64,000 bases of DNA from Nitrospirota bacterium (GCA_021840255.1 JAKBYX010000001.1:186001-250000); one strand, 5' to 3'; positions 34,929 through 43,955 are shown, counted from the stretch's first letter. Program-made: numbers and translations. The notes: generated by a model not told the origin, from the sequence alone.

Positions 34929-36329
34929 TTAAAAGCGGGCCCTTATGATAAAGACCGGGTTCAGGGCCTTAAGATAATTCTTCTGATCCTTCCGGCCATC
35001 GTTTTCCCGGGGTTTCCCCACGGGCTCCATCCTGGATGCGGCCACACTCACCGCGTCCACAGAACAAAAACCCTCTTTCGAAAACAAAGAGAGAGCCTCC
35101 CCTATGCTTTCAAGCGTGACCGCGGACACCACTATTATGCCTCCAGCCCTTATTGCCCCGGAAGCGAATTTGATTGTATCCGCAAGCCTGCCTCCCGAGC
35201 CCCCGATAAAGACCCTGTCCGGGGCCGGAAGCCCCGCAAGCGCTTCCGGGGCCTCACCCTGCACCATGGTGATCCCGCCTGCCTGAGATCTTACGGCGTT
35301 CCTGTATGCCTGGGCAAGCCTCTCGGGGTCTCTTTCCACCATGTAAACATCAAGGTTCGGACTCAGTCTCTTTGCCTCAATGCCTACGGACCCGGAGCCC
35401 GCTCCGATGTCCCAAAGCACCCCCTCCAAAGGCAGCCTCAGCTTGTGGAGGATGACCGCCCTTGCCTCATCCTTGGTTATAAGACCACCATTGATATCGG
35501 AAGAGTTCCCACCCCTTGTACCGGAAGATTTTTTGTAATGTTCGAAATCGCTTTCCTCCAGGCCAAACCGGACTTTTTGATTTTGTTTTTGCTTTTGATC
35601 TTCAGCTTTACCGCCCCCCATCTCGACGGTCATCCCGCCCCCGGTTTCAACGATCATCAGATTGGGTTCACTAAAATCCGGCTTTGAAGGCCCCGCCTTT
35701 TTTATCTCTGAAGCCCCCTCGTTTTTTATCTTAGAAGCAGTAGTTACGGTCATTTTCTCATCCGGCAACCCCAGGCGCTCCAGCACATAGACCTTCGAGT
35801 CTTCGGGAAGAAACCGTGCGATCTCGCAAGGCCGGTTCTCTCCCCCGGTCAGTATCGCCAGTTTTGGGTGTATGCTTGCCAGAAGCGGAAGGTCTTCCGG
35901 CTTCCAGCGCCTTTTTTTGGGGCCGTGCAGGCTCATGAAAAAAGCGTCCTCCCAGCTTTTGCCCGCCTTCGCGAAGGCAAGCTGAACGGAAGAGACCGCC
36001 GGATATATCTTTACCTCTTCAGGAGGAAACTCGGAAAGAAGTACCCCTCCGATGCCAAAAAAAAGAGGGTCCCCGGAGGCAAGCACGCTTGCCCTGCCCT
36101 CAAAGCCGCGCAAAAAAGAGATGGTGTCTTCCACACGGGGGATGACCTTTATCTTTTGGCTTAAAGTGCCGGAAACGCCTGCGGAAAAACAGGAAAACTC
36201 CTCCGATGCGAAGACCTCATGAAGCCTGGGGCTTGCCAGTATAACATCGGCTTCTGCAAGACGAGCCGCCGCCTCCCTGCTTAACGCAAAGCCTGATTGA
36301 AGACCTATAACATTTATCTTTCTACTCAT
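34929..36329 (-). CDS. cbiET: CbiE-CbiT fusion (precorrin-6B/7 C5,C15-methyltransferase, decarboxylating)
   Basis: A bifunctional enzyme adding methyl groups at C5 and C15 and decarboxylating the C12 acetate. Residues 1-200 are CbiE (RASVLASGDPLFFGIGGVLL, YPAVSSVQLAFAKAGKSWED, LTGGENRPCEIARFL). From about 285 comes CbiT with an AdoMet motif (VLWDIGAGSGSVGIEAKRL). Between them is an unusually long Lys/Gln/Gly-rich linker of about 70 residues (KAEDQKQKQNQKV). Fused CbiE-CbiT (CobL) is common. The start overlaps the cbiD stop by eight bases. Confidence 0.93.
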   Translation of the reverse strand: MSRKINVIGLQSGFALSREAAARLAEADVILASPRLHEVFASEEFSCFSAGVSGTLSQKIKVIPRVEDTISFLRGFEGRASVLASGDPLFFGIGGVLLSEFPPEEVKIYPAVSSVQLAFAKAGKSWEDAFFMSLHGPKKRRWKPEDLPLLASIHPKLAILTGGENRPCEIARFLPEDSKVYVLERLGLPDEKMTVTTASKIKNEGASEIKKAGPSKPDFSEPNLMIVETGGGMTVEMGGGKAEDQKQKQNQKVRFGLEESDFEHYKKSSGTRGGNSSDINGGLITKDEARAVILHKLRLPLEGVLWDIGAGSGSVGIEAKRLSPNLDVYMVERDPERLAQAYRNAVRSQAGGITMVQGEAPEALAGLPAPDRVFIGGSGGRLADTIKFASGAIRAGGIIVVSAVTLESIGEALSLFSKEGFCSVDAVSVAASRMEPVGKPRENDGRKDQKNYLKALNPVFIIRARF

Positions 36330-37437
36330 CTGAGCTTAAAAAAATCTTTCCCTCATATGATACAAGAAAGGCCGTAACGGGAAGCCCGGATACCTGATGT
36401 CCGTAAGCCGCGGCCGCAGCGCACACTTTTTTTGCTCCTTCCCCCGGCCCTGCTTGCGGCCCTGTTTGTAGAATGTAACGGAATATCTCCCGTGCCGTGT
36501 TATACGGCCTTTCGGGCAGAGGTATGCCGCATTCATGCCTCAGGAAATCCGCCGCCCGGCTTACGTCCATGGCGCCAGAGCGCACATGGGTGTCCGGCGT
36601 ACCCATCGCTATCTTTATGAGCTTCGCCCATTGGGCGCAGATGTGTATCCGGCCGAACCTCTGCCTGGCCGCCTCCTTCAGGCTGAACTCAACGTAGTCC
36701 CCCATCATGATATAGGAAGGCGGCGGCAGAAAAAACTTGAATTTCCGCATATGTGCGCGCTCAGACGTCCTTCCGGCGGACAGGACCACGGTTTCAATCC
36801 CCATGGCGCGCGCCACTTTCATGGAGGCGCTGATAGCGGCCCTCCAGGCCGCTCCTGAAAGCGGTTTAACGATGCCGGTAGTACCCAATATCGAAATGCC
36901 CCCCACGATGCCAAGCCGCGCGTTAAGCGTTTTTCTGGCTAGCTCCTCTCCCTGGGGAACTGATATGGTCACCTCAATAGGGCGGGAAAGGGAAAGAGGC
37001 CCCATCACCTCCCGCACCGCCTGCGTGATCATCCGCCTGGGCACGGGATTTATGGCGGGCTCCCCAACGGCAACCGGAAGCCCCGGCCTGGTGACCAACC
37101 CCACGCCTTTGCCGCCCTTTATCAGCACGGAAAAAGTCTTCCCTTTCGCAAAAGCGGCGCTTGCCGCTATCTCTGCCCCGTTCGTGACGTCGGGATCGTC
37201 CCCCGCGTCCTTTATCACAGATGCGCAAGCCTGGCCGGCTTCCAGGGAAAGTTCGCAGCCAAAGAGCCTGAAAGAGGCCCTTTTCCTTCCCGGTAATGGG
37301 ATGTCCACCTCATCACCCGGTTTTAACCGGGCTCCGGACAGCAGCTGCGCCGCGGCCTTTGCCGCCGCTGCCGCGCATGCCCCGGTGGTATATCCGGAAC
37401 GTAAAGAATCTGCGGTCTTCTTACGGACGGGTGTCAT
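36322..37437 (-). CDS. cbiD: Cobalt-precorrin-5B C1-methyltransferase
   Basis: CbiD methylates C1 in the anaerobic cobalamin route and is a marker of that route. The 371 residues start with the typical LRSGYTTGACAAAAAKAA and contain GGKGVGLVTRPGLPVAVGEPAINPVPR, broken here by no gaps, and STSPN-region equivalents such as GTTGIVKPLSGAAW. Late motifs include GAMDVSRAADFL. It lies 41 bases after cbiO. Confidence 0.94.
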   Translation of the reverse strand: MTPVRKKTADSLRSGYTTGACAAAAAKAAAQLLSGARLKPGDEVDIPLPGRKRASFRLFGCELSLEAGQACASVIKDAGDDPDVTNGAEIAASAAFAKGKTFSVLIKGGKGVGLVTRPGLPVAVGEPAINPVPRRMITQAVREVMGPLSLSRPIEVTISVPQGEELARKTLNARLGIVGGISILGTTGIVKPLSGAAWRAAISASMKVARAMGIETVVLSAGRTSERAHMRKFKFFLPPPSYIMMGDYVEFSLKEAARQRFGRIHICAQWAKLIKIAMGTPDTHVRSGAMDVSRAADFLRHECGIPLPERPYNTAREIFRYILQTGPQAGPGEGAKKVCAAAAAYGHQVSGLPVTAFLVSYEGKIFLSSDE

Positions 37438-37478
37438 TTTACCTGCTGAACTCTTTCAAAGGCCATCGTTTTCCATGA

Positions 37479-38363
37479 TCATTTCTGCAACCCGTGCTGC
37501 GGCTTTTTTTCTTCCTGCTCCAAAAGTTCTTTTTTTGCCTGGCCTATGGTCAGGGGGAGCGAGGGGAAGCGGTACTCGCCGTCCCGCTCCAGCAGCTCGG
37601 CCAGGTGGGCCACACGCGGAAGCCTCAGATTGCACGCGCGTAACAGGTCCTTTCTGGCAAACACATCTGCCGTGGGGCCGGACAACCTGATACTGCCCCT
37701 GTCCATCACGTAAACCCTGTCCGCCAGCAGCGGGACGATATCAACATCATGGGTCGCAAAGAACAGTGTTATGCCCAACTCCCGGTTGATGCCGTTAAGC
37801 AGCTCCACTATCCTGGCCGCGCCAAGCGGGTCCAGAGAGGAGGTGGGCTCATCTAGCACAAGGACCTCCGGCCGCATGGAAAGCACACTGGCCAGGGCCA
37901 CCTTTTTTTTCTCTCCGCCGCTTAAGTTAAGCGGGCTTCTGTTCTCATACCCGTCCAGCCCTACCACCTGAAGCGCCCAGGCAATGGCCTGCTCCACCTG
38001 GTCTGCGGCTATGCCCAGGTTGACCGGTCCGTAGGCAACCTCCTGGCGCACCGTGCCTGAAAAAAGCTGGTCGTCCGGGTCCTGAAAAACCATGCCGATC
38101 ATCCGGCGGACCTCTTTCAGGTGTTTCAGCTTTAGCTTTTTATTTTTTTCGCCCTTTTCTATAGCCCTGCCTTTGACCGAAACGGTCCCGCCAGTGGGGG
38201 ACAAAAGCCCGTTAAACAGCTGGAAAAGCGTGGATTTCCCCGCCCCGTTGGCGCCAAGCACAGCCACCCTTTCCCCCGCCTTCACCGAGAGATCTATGCC
38301 GGAGAGCGCCCTCGTTCCGTCCGGGTATTCAAAATTTACGGCAGAAAGGGAGATCAGACCCAT
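37479..38363 (-). CDS. cbiO: Cobalt ECF transporter ATPase
   Basis: The ATP-binding subunit powering the CbiMNQO cobalt importer. The 294 residues show Walker A LGANGAGKSTLFQ, Q-loop FQDPDDQLF, signature LSGGEKKKVALA, Walker B VLVLDEPTSSLDP and the H-loop FFATHDVD. A TTG at 38381 is possible, but the ATG at 38363 has AGCAGGGG just upstream and overlaps the cbiQ stop by ten bases, so I use that. A C-terminal tail of about 50 residues is rich in Glu/Lys. Confidence 0.94.
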   Translation of the reverse strand: MGLISLSAVNFEYPDGTRALSGIDLSVKAGERVAVLGANGAGKSTLFQLFNGLLSPTGGTVSVKGRAIEKGEKNKKLKLKHLKEVRRMIGMVFQDPDDQLFSGTVRQEVAYGPVNLGIAADQVEQAIAWALQVVGLDGYENRSPLNLSGGEKKKVALASVLSMRPEVLVLDEPTSSLDPLGAARIVELLNGINRELGITLFFATHDVDIVPLLADRVYVMDRGSIRLSGPTADVFARKDLLRACNLRLPRVAHLAELLERDGEYRFPSLPLTIGQAKKELLEQEEKKPQHGLQK

Positions 38364-39160
38364 ACGCCCCTGCTTTTCCAATTGATCGCAAAGTTGCAGA
38401 CCAGGAGGGCCAGCAGGACCATGCAGGATGCCGCTCCGGCCAGCAGGTCCCTGAACGGTACCGGGCCGGTGTAATAGGGTGAGGCCTTGGCGTCTTCATC
38501 ATACCCTCGGGCAAGCATGGCTTTGTATATCCTCAGGCTGCGGTCAAAGGCCTTTATCAGCAGGTTCCCGGCCACTATCCCCATGTCCCTGGCCTGCCTG
38601 CGCCATGAAAGCCCTTCGCCTCCCCTTGCACGCTGGGCCTTGCGCATAGTCACGGCAGTCTCTTCTATCAAAAAAACGTAGCGGTAGATCATGTCTGCCA
38701 GGTCCAGGATAAGGCCCGGCGCCTTAAGCAGGCGCAGCGTGGCAAGGATATCGCCCATTGGGGTGGAAAAAGACAGCAGCATCGCCAGGGAGACCGCGGC
38801 AAGGATGCGCAGCATGATCAGGAAACCCAGCAGCGCGCCTTCCCGGTAGACATGCAGGGCAACTTGCCCTAATCGGGCCGTGCCTAAAACAGTATGTCCC
38901 GTGGTGAACATAAGGCTGAGCAGAACCAGCCAGGCCACACCAAAAGGCACGGACAAGCGCAGCAATATTCTTTTAAAAGACAGCCGAAGCGTAAAGATAA
39001 GGGCCCATGCGACAGCCAGGGTCCCCGCCGCCAGGGGCCACCTGGTGAGTAGGCTCACCGTGACAATAGCGGCCAGAAGGACGACAGTCTTGATCCGTCC
39101 GTCCATGCGGTGCAGATAGCTTTCGCCGGTGGCCAGCCTGCTGTATGCGGAAAGTCTCAT
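38354..39160 (-). CDS. cbiQ: Cobalt ECF transporter transmembrane (T) component
   Basis: The energy-coupling membrane subunit. The 268 residues have about six helices and the two T-component coupling motifs, visible as AQRARGGEG and KAMLARGYDEDA (Ala-Arg-Gly type). These insert into the CbiO dimer. It is five bases from the small upstream gene and overlaps cbiO by ten. Confidence 0.92.
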   Translation of the reverse strand: MRLSAYSRLATGESYLHRMDGRIKTVVLLAAIVTVSLLTRWPLAAGTLAVAWALIFTLRLSFKRILLRLSVPFGVAWLVLLSLMFTTGHTVLGTARLGQVALHVYREGALLGFLIMLRILAAVSLAMLLSFSTPMGDILATLRLLKAPGLILDLADMIYRYVFLIEETAVTMRKAQRARGGEGLSWRRQARDMGIVAGNLLIKAFDRSLRIYKAMLARGYDEDAKASPYYTGPVPFRDLLAGAASCMVLLALLVCNFAINWKSRGVWV

Positions 39161-39165
39161 CTGTT

Positions 39166-39570
39166 CTACTTTTTTTCCTTTTCCCGTTCGACCCGTTTGT
39201 CTTCCCGCCCGAACAGTTTCTTCCAGTTGTGTCCCACTATCATGCCTGCAAAAAAGTTGGCCACGGAAAATGCGCCCACCTGGGCATCGCCTGGCAGGTT
39301 TACAAAGGGATGGGCCTTTACACGGGCCACCCTGGAGGCCATGGCATTTACCGTATCATCAGTGCCGCCGCCCGTCATTTTGTGCACGTCCATATATTTG
39401 GAGACGGCAAAGATCATAAACAGCAAGGCGAACATGATCACCAGCATCCAACGGGTAAAGGGATCGAACCAGCTTATGTTTTCCGCTCCGCTTCGGGGAA
39501 TGGTTTCCGCCCTGCTGATGTCATTTTTGCCATTTTTATTTTTTCTCATATTGCCAGATTTATTTTTCAT
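39166..39570 (-). CDS. Small membrane protein in the cbiN position
   Basis: A 134-residue protein between cbiM and cbiQ, where cbiN normally lies. After a Lys/Asn-rich start there is one clear membrane helix (WMLVIMFALLFMIFAVSKYM), a periplasmic-type loop of about 50 residues, a weaker second hydrophobic stretch (VGAFSVANFFAGMIVG) and a basic end. CbiN is also a two-helix protein with an extracytoplasmic loop, so the topology agrees, but I see no convincing CbiN sequence match. It overlaps cbiM by four bases (ATGA), so it is certainly in the operon. Confidence 0.7.
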   Translation of the reverse strand: MKNKSGNMRKNKNGKNDISRAETIPRSGAENISWFDPFTRWMLVIMFALLFMIFAVSKYMDVHKMTGGGTDDTVNAMASRVARVKAHPFVNLPGDAQVGAFSVANFFAGMIVGHNWKKLFGREDKRVEREKEKK

Positions 39571-40301
39571 ATTGATACGCCGGGCTCCGCATCCCCGGCT
39601 TTTCCTGCAGCCGGGAGCGTTCCCACCGGTTTTTTATCCTTTGGTTTCTGTTTGTTCATGGAGGGCAACAGATCGGGCCGCCTGTTGTACATTGCCTGCA
39701 GCACGGCAGCCGTGAAAACCGCTTCGGCCACTGCCAGCGGCAGCTGTGTCGGGCCGTACCCGGCAAAAAAGATCATCCACTGTTTGACCAGGGGGATATG
39801 ACCGTGCAGGCTTAAAGCCAGCTCAAAAGCGGAAGTCAGGTAGGTCACCACATCACCCACAAAGCCGGCTGCGCCTGCCGCAAGCCATAAGGGAGAATTT
39901 AAACGCCTCAGGAGCCGCCAGCAGAGATAGCCCGAAATCCCACCGGCAATGCCCATTGAAAAGTCATTGGCCCCGATGGTGGTGATGCCTCCGTGCCCAA
40001 GAAAAAGGGCCTGAAAAAAAAGAATGACCGATGTGACCACAGCCGTGGCGAAAGGCCCCACTATGATGGCCGCAAGTGGTGTGCCGCAGGGATGTGAGCA
40101 GGAGCCCGTGACCGGAACCGGCAGGTGCATGGCGGAAATAACGAATACCGCCACCCCAACCATCGCTAAAAAGGGCTTGTAGGAGAGGTTTTCCCTGATC
40201 CGCCTTTTTATCTCCCGGAGCCCCGGATAAACGAACAGAGCCGTGACCCCGTACCACATGGCGCAGGTCTGGGCAGGCAGAATGCCGTCTTCAATATGCA
40301 T
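39567..40301 (-). CDS. cbiM: Cobalt ECF transporter substrate-binding protein
   Basis: The cobalt-specific S component. The 244 residues begin MHIEDGILPAQTCAMWYG; the N-terminal Met-His is the known metal-binding end, so this start is firm. Several helices follow, with HLPVPVTGSCSHPCGTPLAA and LFLGHGGITTIGANDFSMG, both hallmark CbiM segments. A hydrophilic Lys/Pro-rich tail of about 35 residues extends past the family domain. Under riboswitch control, cobalt import and corrin synthesis are repressed together when cobalamin is plentiful. Confidence 0.95.
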   Translation of the reverse strand: MHIEDGILPAQTCAMWYGVTALFVYPGLREIKRRIRENLSYKPFLAMVGVAVFVISAMHLPVPVTGSCSHPCGTPLAAIIVGPFATAVVTSVILFFQALFLGHGGITTIGANDFSMGIAGGISGYLCWRLLRRLNSPLWLAAGAAGFVGDVVTYLTSAFELALSLHGHIPLVKQWMIFFAGYGPTQLPLAVAEAVFTAAVLQAMYNRRPDLLPSMNKQKPKDKKPVGTLPAAGKAGDAEPGVSI

Positions 40302-40348
40302 GAGGCCCCGTCTCCATATCCTGGTAGAAACGCTCCGGGCGCGAACGG

Positions 40349-41347
40349 TCAGTTTTTATCATTTTTACCGGCCAGAAGTAAAAGCGCGTTTACGATGGCC
40401 GCAGCCACGGTGCTTCCGCCTTTCCTGCCCGCGTTGGCGATGAAGGGGATTTCCGCTTTTTCTCCCTGTGAGGCAAGGAGCGCCTTCGACTCCACCGCGC
40501 GGACAAACCCCACGGGCACGCCTATCACAAGCCTTGGTTTCAGGACTCCTTCATTTATAAGCCCGATGCAGGCAAAAAGAGCGGTAGGGGCATTGCCTAT
40601 CACGTAGATGCCCGCATTGGGCTCCTTGAGGGCCAGCTCGCATAATCCCCTCTCCGCTCTTGTCCTTGAGGGGTCATCGCCTTCCACGCTGTTTATGCCG
40701 CACAGGACCTTTCCGCCGAAGACTGAAAGCGCCTTTTTATTGATGCCCGCCCGCACCATCTCCACATCCGTTATTATGTCCATGCCGCTTCTTACGGCCT
40801 CGATGCCGGCCCTGACCGCATCCTGATGGAAAATAAGGGTGTCCATGAATTCAAAATCCCCGGTCGCGTGCACCACCCTTTGCACAATGGGCACCATCTC
40901 ACCAGACAAAAGACCCGCCTCTTTGGCTATTATTTCAAAACTCCTTTTCTCTATCTCCCAAGGCCTTATTTCCCCTTTTGCCGCCTCTATACGCGCTTTT
41001 GCCACGCCCACTATCTCGTGGGCCACCCCAAGAGGCTCGGTATAGATGAAATCGATCCCGGGATAGAGAGCGCGGGCCTCCTCTGTAATGCCGGGGATGT
41101 CCTTTGTCACATGCGCCCCCGCGTTTAAAAAATAGGGGTGGATTATTATCCGCTCCGGCTGGTCCAGCGCGGCCTCTTTAATGGCCGACATCAGGTCCGG
41201 CTGCTCGAACTGCAGATAGCACACCTTTACGCATTCTTTCCGCACGCAGCCGGGGTGTAGCATTCCGTGTAATATCCTGCCCACAATGTCCATCCGGTTA
41301 GCGTCTTTTTTGGGGCTCCCGTGGCCTACAAGAATAATGACCTCCAT
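40349..41347 (-). CDS. cbiXC: CbiX-CbiC fusion (sirohydrochlorin cobaltochelatase / cobalt-precorrin-8 methylmutase)
   Basis: Combines the first committed and a late step of the anaerobic pathway. Residues 1-120 are a short-type CbiX chelatase (IILVGHGSPKKDANRMD, with IIIHPYFLNAGAHVTKDIP holding the metal-site His residues). Residues 130-332 are CbiC (EIEKRSFEIIAKEAG, VQRVVHATGDFEFMD, GNAPTALF), which moves the C11 methyl to C12. Direct physical linkage of steps so far apart is notable. It lies ten bases after cbiA. Confidence 0.93.
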   Translation of the reverse strand: MEVIILVGHGSPKKDANRMDIVGRILHGMLHPGCVRKECVKVCYLQFEQPDLMSAIKEAALDQPERIIIHPYFLNAGAHVTKDIPGITEEARALYPGIDFIYTEPLGVAHEIVGVAKARIEAAKGEIRPWEIEKRSFEIIAKEAGLLSGEMVPIVQRVVHATGDFEFMDTLIFHQDAVRAGIEAVRSGMDIITDVEMVRAGINKKALSVFGGKVLCGINSVEGDDPSRTRAERGLCELALKEPNAGIYVIGNAPTALFACIGLINEGVLKPRLVIGVPVGFVRAVESKALLASQGEKAEIPFIANAGRKGGSTVAAAIVNALLLLAGKNDKN

Positions 41348-41357
41348 AGAATGAAAA

Positions 41358-42794
41358 CTACCCCTTCCTTTCCTTTTTTGAGCGCCTTATGGACCGGACC
41401 ATATTTTCGGCCGCCCTGGGGTTGGAGCCAAAATGGAAATGCGTATAGCCCGCCAGGGTGGATTTATACAGCGCCGAAGATTTTTTTGTTTTTATTTTTA
41501 TTTCCATTTTCTTGTCCATTTCCCCTCTGTCCGCTTCGCCAAAAACATTAAAGCGCACCCCCGGCTTTCCGTCTTTTATCTCAAGGACCTGGCTGTAGTG
41601 GAATTCATGCCCGCGCAGCCTGGCATTTTTTCCCCCAAGCATGCAGTCCTCTGAAAAAACGGCCTCCCTGTACCCAAGCGAGGGCCTTCCCTTTACAGTT
41701 TCGCCCGTATGCTGCATTATCCCGGTAACCATGGGCAACACCCCGCAGAGTGGGAAAAATTCCCCACCTTCCATTATGTCTTCACCTGAATACCCGCTTC
41801 GAATGCCTTCACCCAGATACATAAACCCGCCGCACTCGGCAAATACCGGCCCCCAGGCCTCCGCCCAATTTCTTATGGAGGCGGTCATGCTTTCGTTTTC
41901 GCAAAGCTCCCGGGCGTAAAGCTCCGGGTAGCCGCCGCCAAGATATACCGCATCCGCGTCCGCTGGAAGCCCGCCATCCGAAAGGGGGCTAAAGGGTAGG
42001 ATCCGGGCCCCGGCGTCCCTCAGCATATCCAGGTTGTCCTCATAGTAAAAGCAGAAGGCCCTGTCCCTGGCCACCGCTATATTCACCGTGGACCCAGGTT
42101 CATTTTCCGGGCTCTCAAGCGCGGGGCTGCATGTCTTGCCGTCCTTTGCCGTTTCCGCCAGCTCCCGCACCCTTTTAATGTCAATGTGGCGGATAACTGC
42201 CTCAGCCAGCAGCTGCAGCGCTTCTTCGCTGATTGGCCTTTCCTCTGCCACGGTCAGCCCCAGGTGCCTGGCAGATATGGAATAGCCTGCGTCCCTGGGC
42301 AGATAACCAAGCACTTCAACGCCCCGGCACGCGGACTTGAGTTTCTCATAATGTCCCGCCCCCGCCACACGGTTGAAAATGACCCCCCGTATCCCGCCTT
42401 CGCTGTTAAACCCCCGGATTATGGCCCCGGCGCTCTCGCCCATGCCGCCGGCATCTACCACAAGGACAATGTTTTTTGTCCCAAGGGCCTTGGCCAGGGC
42501 CGCAGTGCTCCTTTCCCCTCCGTCAAAAAAACCCATGACCCCTTCGGTTACCGCCAGGCCGGCCCCGGCGCAATGCCTTCTTACGCATTCCCGCACGTAA
42601 TCGACGCCGCACATCCATAGATCCAGGTTCCTTGAGGGCCGGCCCGCTATCATACTGTGAAGGCCGGTGTCTATGAAGTCCGGGCCCGCCTTGAAAGGCT
42701 GGACATCATGTCCTGAAAACTTTAGGGCCGCCAAAAGCCCCAGGACCACCGTGCTTTTGCCGCACCCGCTGTGAGTGCCCGCTATAATGAGCAA
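41358..42794 (-). CDS. cbiA: Cobyrinate a,c-diamide synthase
   Basis: ATP- and glutamine-dependent amidation of the a and c side chains of cobyrinate. The 478 residues show a P-loop AGTHSGCGKSTVVLGLLAAL, an internal dethiobiotin-synthetase-like domain, and a C-terminal glutamine amidotransferase with YLGGGYPELYAREL and the nucleophile Cys in FAECGGFMYLGEGI. It is the first gene of the operon, 37 bases after the riboswitch terminator. Confidence 0.95.
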   Translation of the reverse strand: MLIIAGTHSGCGKSTVVLGLLAALKFSGHDVQPFKAGPDFIDTGLHSMIAGRPSRNLDLWMCGVDYVRECVRRHCAGAGLAVTEGVMGFFDGGERSTAALAKALGTKNIVLVVDAGGMGESAGAIIRGFNSEGGIRGVIFNRVAGAGHYEKLKSACRGVEVLGYLPRDAGYSISARHLGLTVAEERPISEEALQLLAEAVIRHIDIKRVRELAETAKDGKTCSPALESPENEPGSTVNIAVARDRAFCFYYEDNLDMLRDAGARILPFSPLSDGGLPADADAVYLGGGYPELYARELCENESMTASIRNWAEAWGPVFAECGGFMYLGEGIRSGYSGEDIMEGGEFFPLCGVLPMVTGIMQHTGETVKGRPSLGYREAVFSEDCMLGGKNARLRGHEFHYSQVLEIKDGKPGVRFNVFGEADRGEMDKKMEIKIKTKKSSALYKSTLAGYTHFHFGSNPRAAENMVRSIRRSKKERKG

Positions 42795-42830
42795 AGCACG
42801 TGCCTCCTCAGGTCTCAGGATATGGAATAA

Positions 42831-42877
42831 AATAAAAAATCCCGGTTGGTTTTTTATTAATTAAAAAACCAATCGGG
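42831..42877 (-). terminator. Expression-platform terminator of the cobalamin riboswitch
   Basis: On the minus strand CCCGATTGGTTTTTTA (42877-42862) pairs with TAAAAAACCAACCGGG (42856-42841), 15-16 bp with one wobble or mismatch. It is followed by ATTTTTTATTTT. It sits between the aptamer and cbiA, as expected for premature termination when cobalamin is bound. Confidence 0.88.
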
Positions 42878-42961
42878 ATTGCACCCAGTTTGCTTCATCC
42901 CAGGACAGGACTTTCCACATCCCGCCCGCTCCTTCCGCGAAGGGAAAGAGCTTCTTATATC

Positions 42962-43135
42962 GGATCGCAGGCAGGTCTTCTGGCTACCCGGTTCATCCTC
43001 ACCTTCCCTTCCCATGCCCCTTTTTGTAAGGCACAGTGGTTTTGAAGGTTCTTGTCCCCGGTTACAGCGGCGGGACCGCTCCCGATTTCCACGGGATTCC
43101 CTTTTTCTGCCCCCGCAGGGGCACCTGCAAACCGT
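42962..43135 (-). ncRNA. Cobalamin riboswitch
   Basis: Read on the minus strand, this leader holds the cobalamin aptamer hallmarks. Closing helix P1 is GCAGGT (43128-43123) with ACCTGC (42976-42971). GGGAATCCCGTG and GAGCGGTCCCGCCGCTGTAACC form the core. AACCACTGTG is the B12-box region, followed by GGGAAGG and GATGAACCGGGTAGCCAGAAGACCTGCC at the end. It controls all downstream cbi genes by cobalamin level. Confidence 0.93.
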
Positions 43136-43191
43136 ACGTCAGTAAGACTCCCGTATCGTCAAATTCGATATGAGGGACGCCTATGCTAACC

Positions 43192-43221
43192 ATTAAATCA
43201 GAAGCGTCCCCAGATTGTCAA
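43192..43221 (-). promoter_or_regulatory. Promoter of the cobalamin operon
   Basis: On the minus strand a perfect -35 box TTGACA (43221-43216) is followed after 18 nt by TTTAAT (43197-43192). Transcription would start near 43185, about 57 nt before the riboswitch P1 helix. Confidence 0.7.
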
Positions 43222-43256
43222 TTTTCGGGCATCATCTTGCCGGTCCTGTTGACCCT

Positions 43257-43538
43257 TTACAGGCGTTTCCCGGGAGTCTTAGCCGATGCCAGATACCCTT
43301 TATTTCCGCATATCTTTGCCTGTTTACGGCTCATGGGCATTATCTTGACCCCACAGAGGGCGAAGATATTTCCCTCTGCCACTTTTGCCTTGAAATCGTG
43401 ATAGAACCTGGCAGAGGCGGTGCGGGCTCTGGACTCAGCCGCCCTCATGCCATGGTCATAACCTATGCTGAAGCCGGTCAGGATGCCTATAGCCAAAACG
43501 CCAAAGAAAAGCACCAGTCTCGCTAATTTCATGTTCAT
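43257..43538 (-). CDS. Small membrane-anchored hypothetical protein
   Basis: A 93-residue protein. One N-terminal membrane helix (ARLVLFFGVLAIGILTGFSIGY) is followed by a hydrophilic domain with two Cys (FALCGVKIMPMSRKQAKICG). The open frame extends to 43586, but AGGAGG lies eight bases before the ATG at 43538 (MNMKLARL), so I use that start. Function is unknown. It ends 36 bases before the cobalamin operon promoter and is on the same strand, so it may read through into the riboswitch leader. Confidence 0.65.
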   Translation of the reverse strand: MNMKLARLVLFFGVLAIGILTGFSIGYDHGMRAAESRARTASARFYHDFKAKVAEGNIFALCGVKIMPMSRKQAKICGNKGYLASAKTPGKRL

Positions 43539-43670
43539 GCCGCTTCCTCCTTTCAAGAAAAAAGGAAAATTCAAAGGATCTGACATTACCCCATTATCTC
43601 AACAGAAACCCACCCTTGCAACCGTTTTTTCCAGTCTAAACTTATAGTTATAACTGTTATAATTGACGAT

Positions 43671-43955
43671 ATGGAAAAGGCCAAGGCGCACGTGATATTC
43701 AAGGGCAGGGTGCAAGGGGTCAACTTCCGGGCCTTTGTGCAGAGGGCCGCGGAAGCGCTGGACGTGGACGGATGGGTCAGAAACCTCCCTGACGGCACGG
43801 TCGAAGCAGTATTCGAGGGAGACAGGGGCTCTGTCGAGGAGGCCATAAAAAAGTGCCGCACCGGCCCGGCTTTCGCCAATGTTACGGAGGCCGGCATAAA
43901 GTGGCACCCTTACGAAGGGGAGAAGCCCGGCGGCGGCTTTTCCATAAGATATTAG
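43671..43955 (+). CDS. acyP: Acylphosphatase
   Basis: A small enzyme hydrolysing carboxyl-phosphate bonds such as in acetyl phosphate and 1,3-bisphosphoglycerate. The 94 residues are a complete domain: VIFKGRVQGVNFRAFVQRAA contains the phosphate loop and catalytic Arg, and WVRNLPDGTVEAVFEGD contains the catalytic Asn. It is followed 20 bases later by bioB. Confidence 0.93.
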   Translation: MEKAKAHVIFKGRVQGVNFRAFVQRAAEALDVDGWVRNLPDGTVEAVFEGDRGSVEEAIKKCRTGPAFANVTEAGIKWHPYEGEKPGGGFSIRY

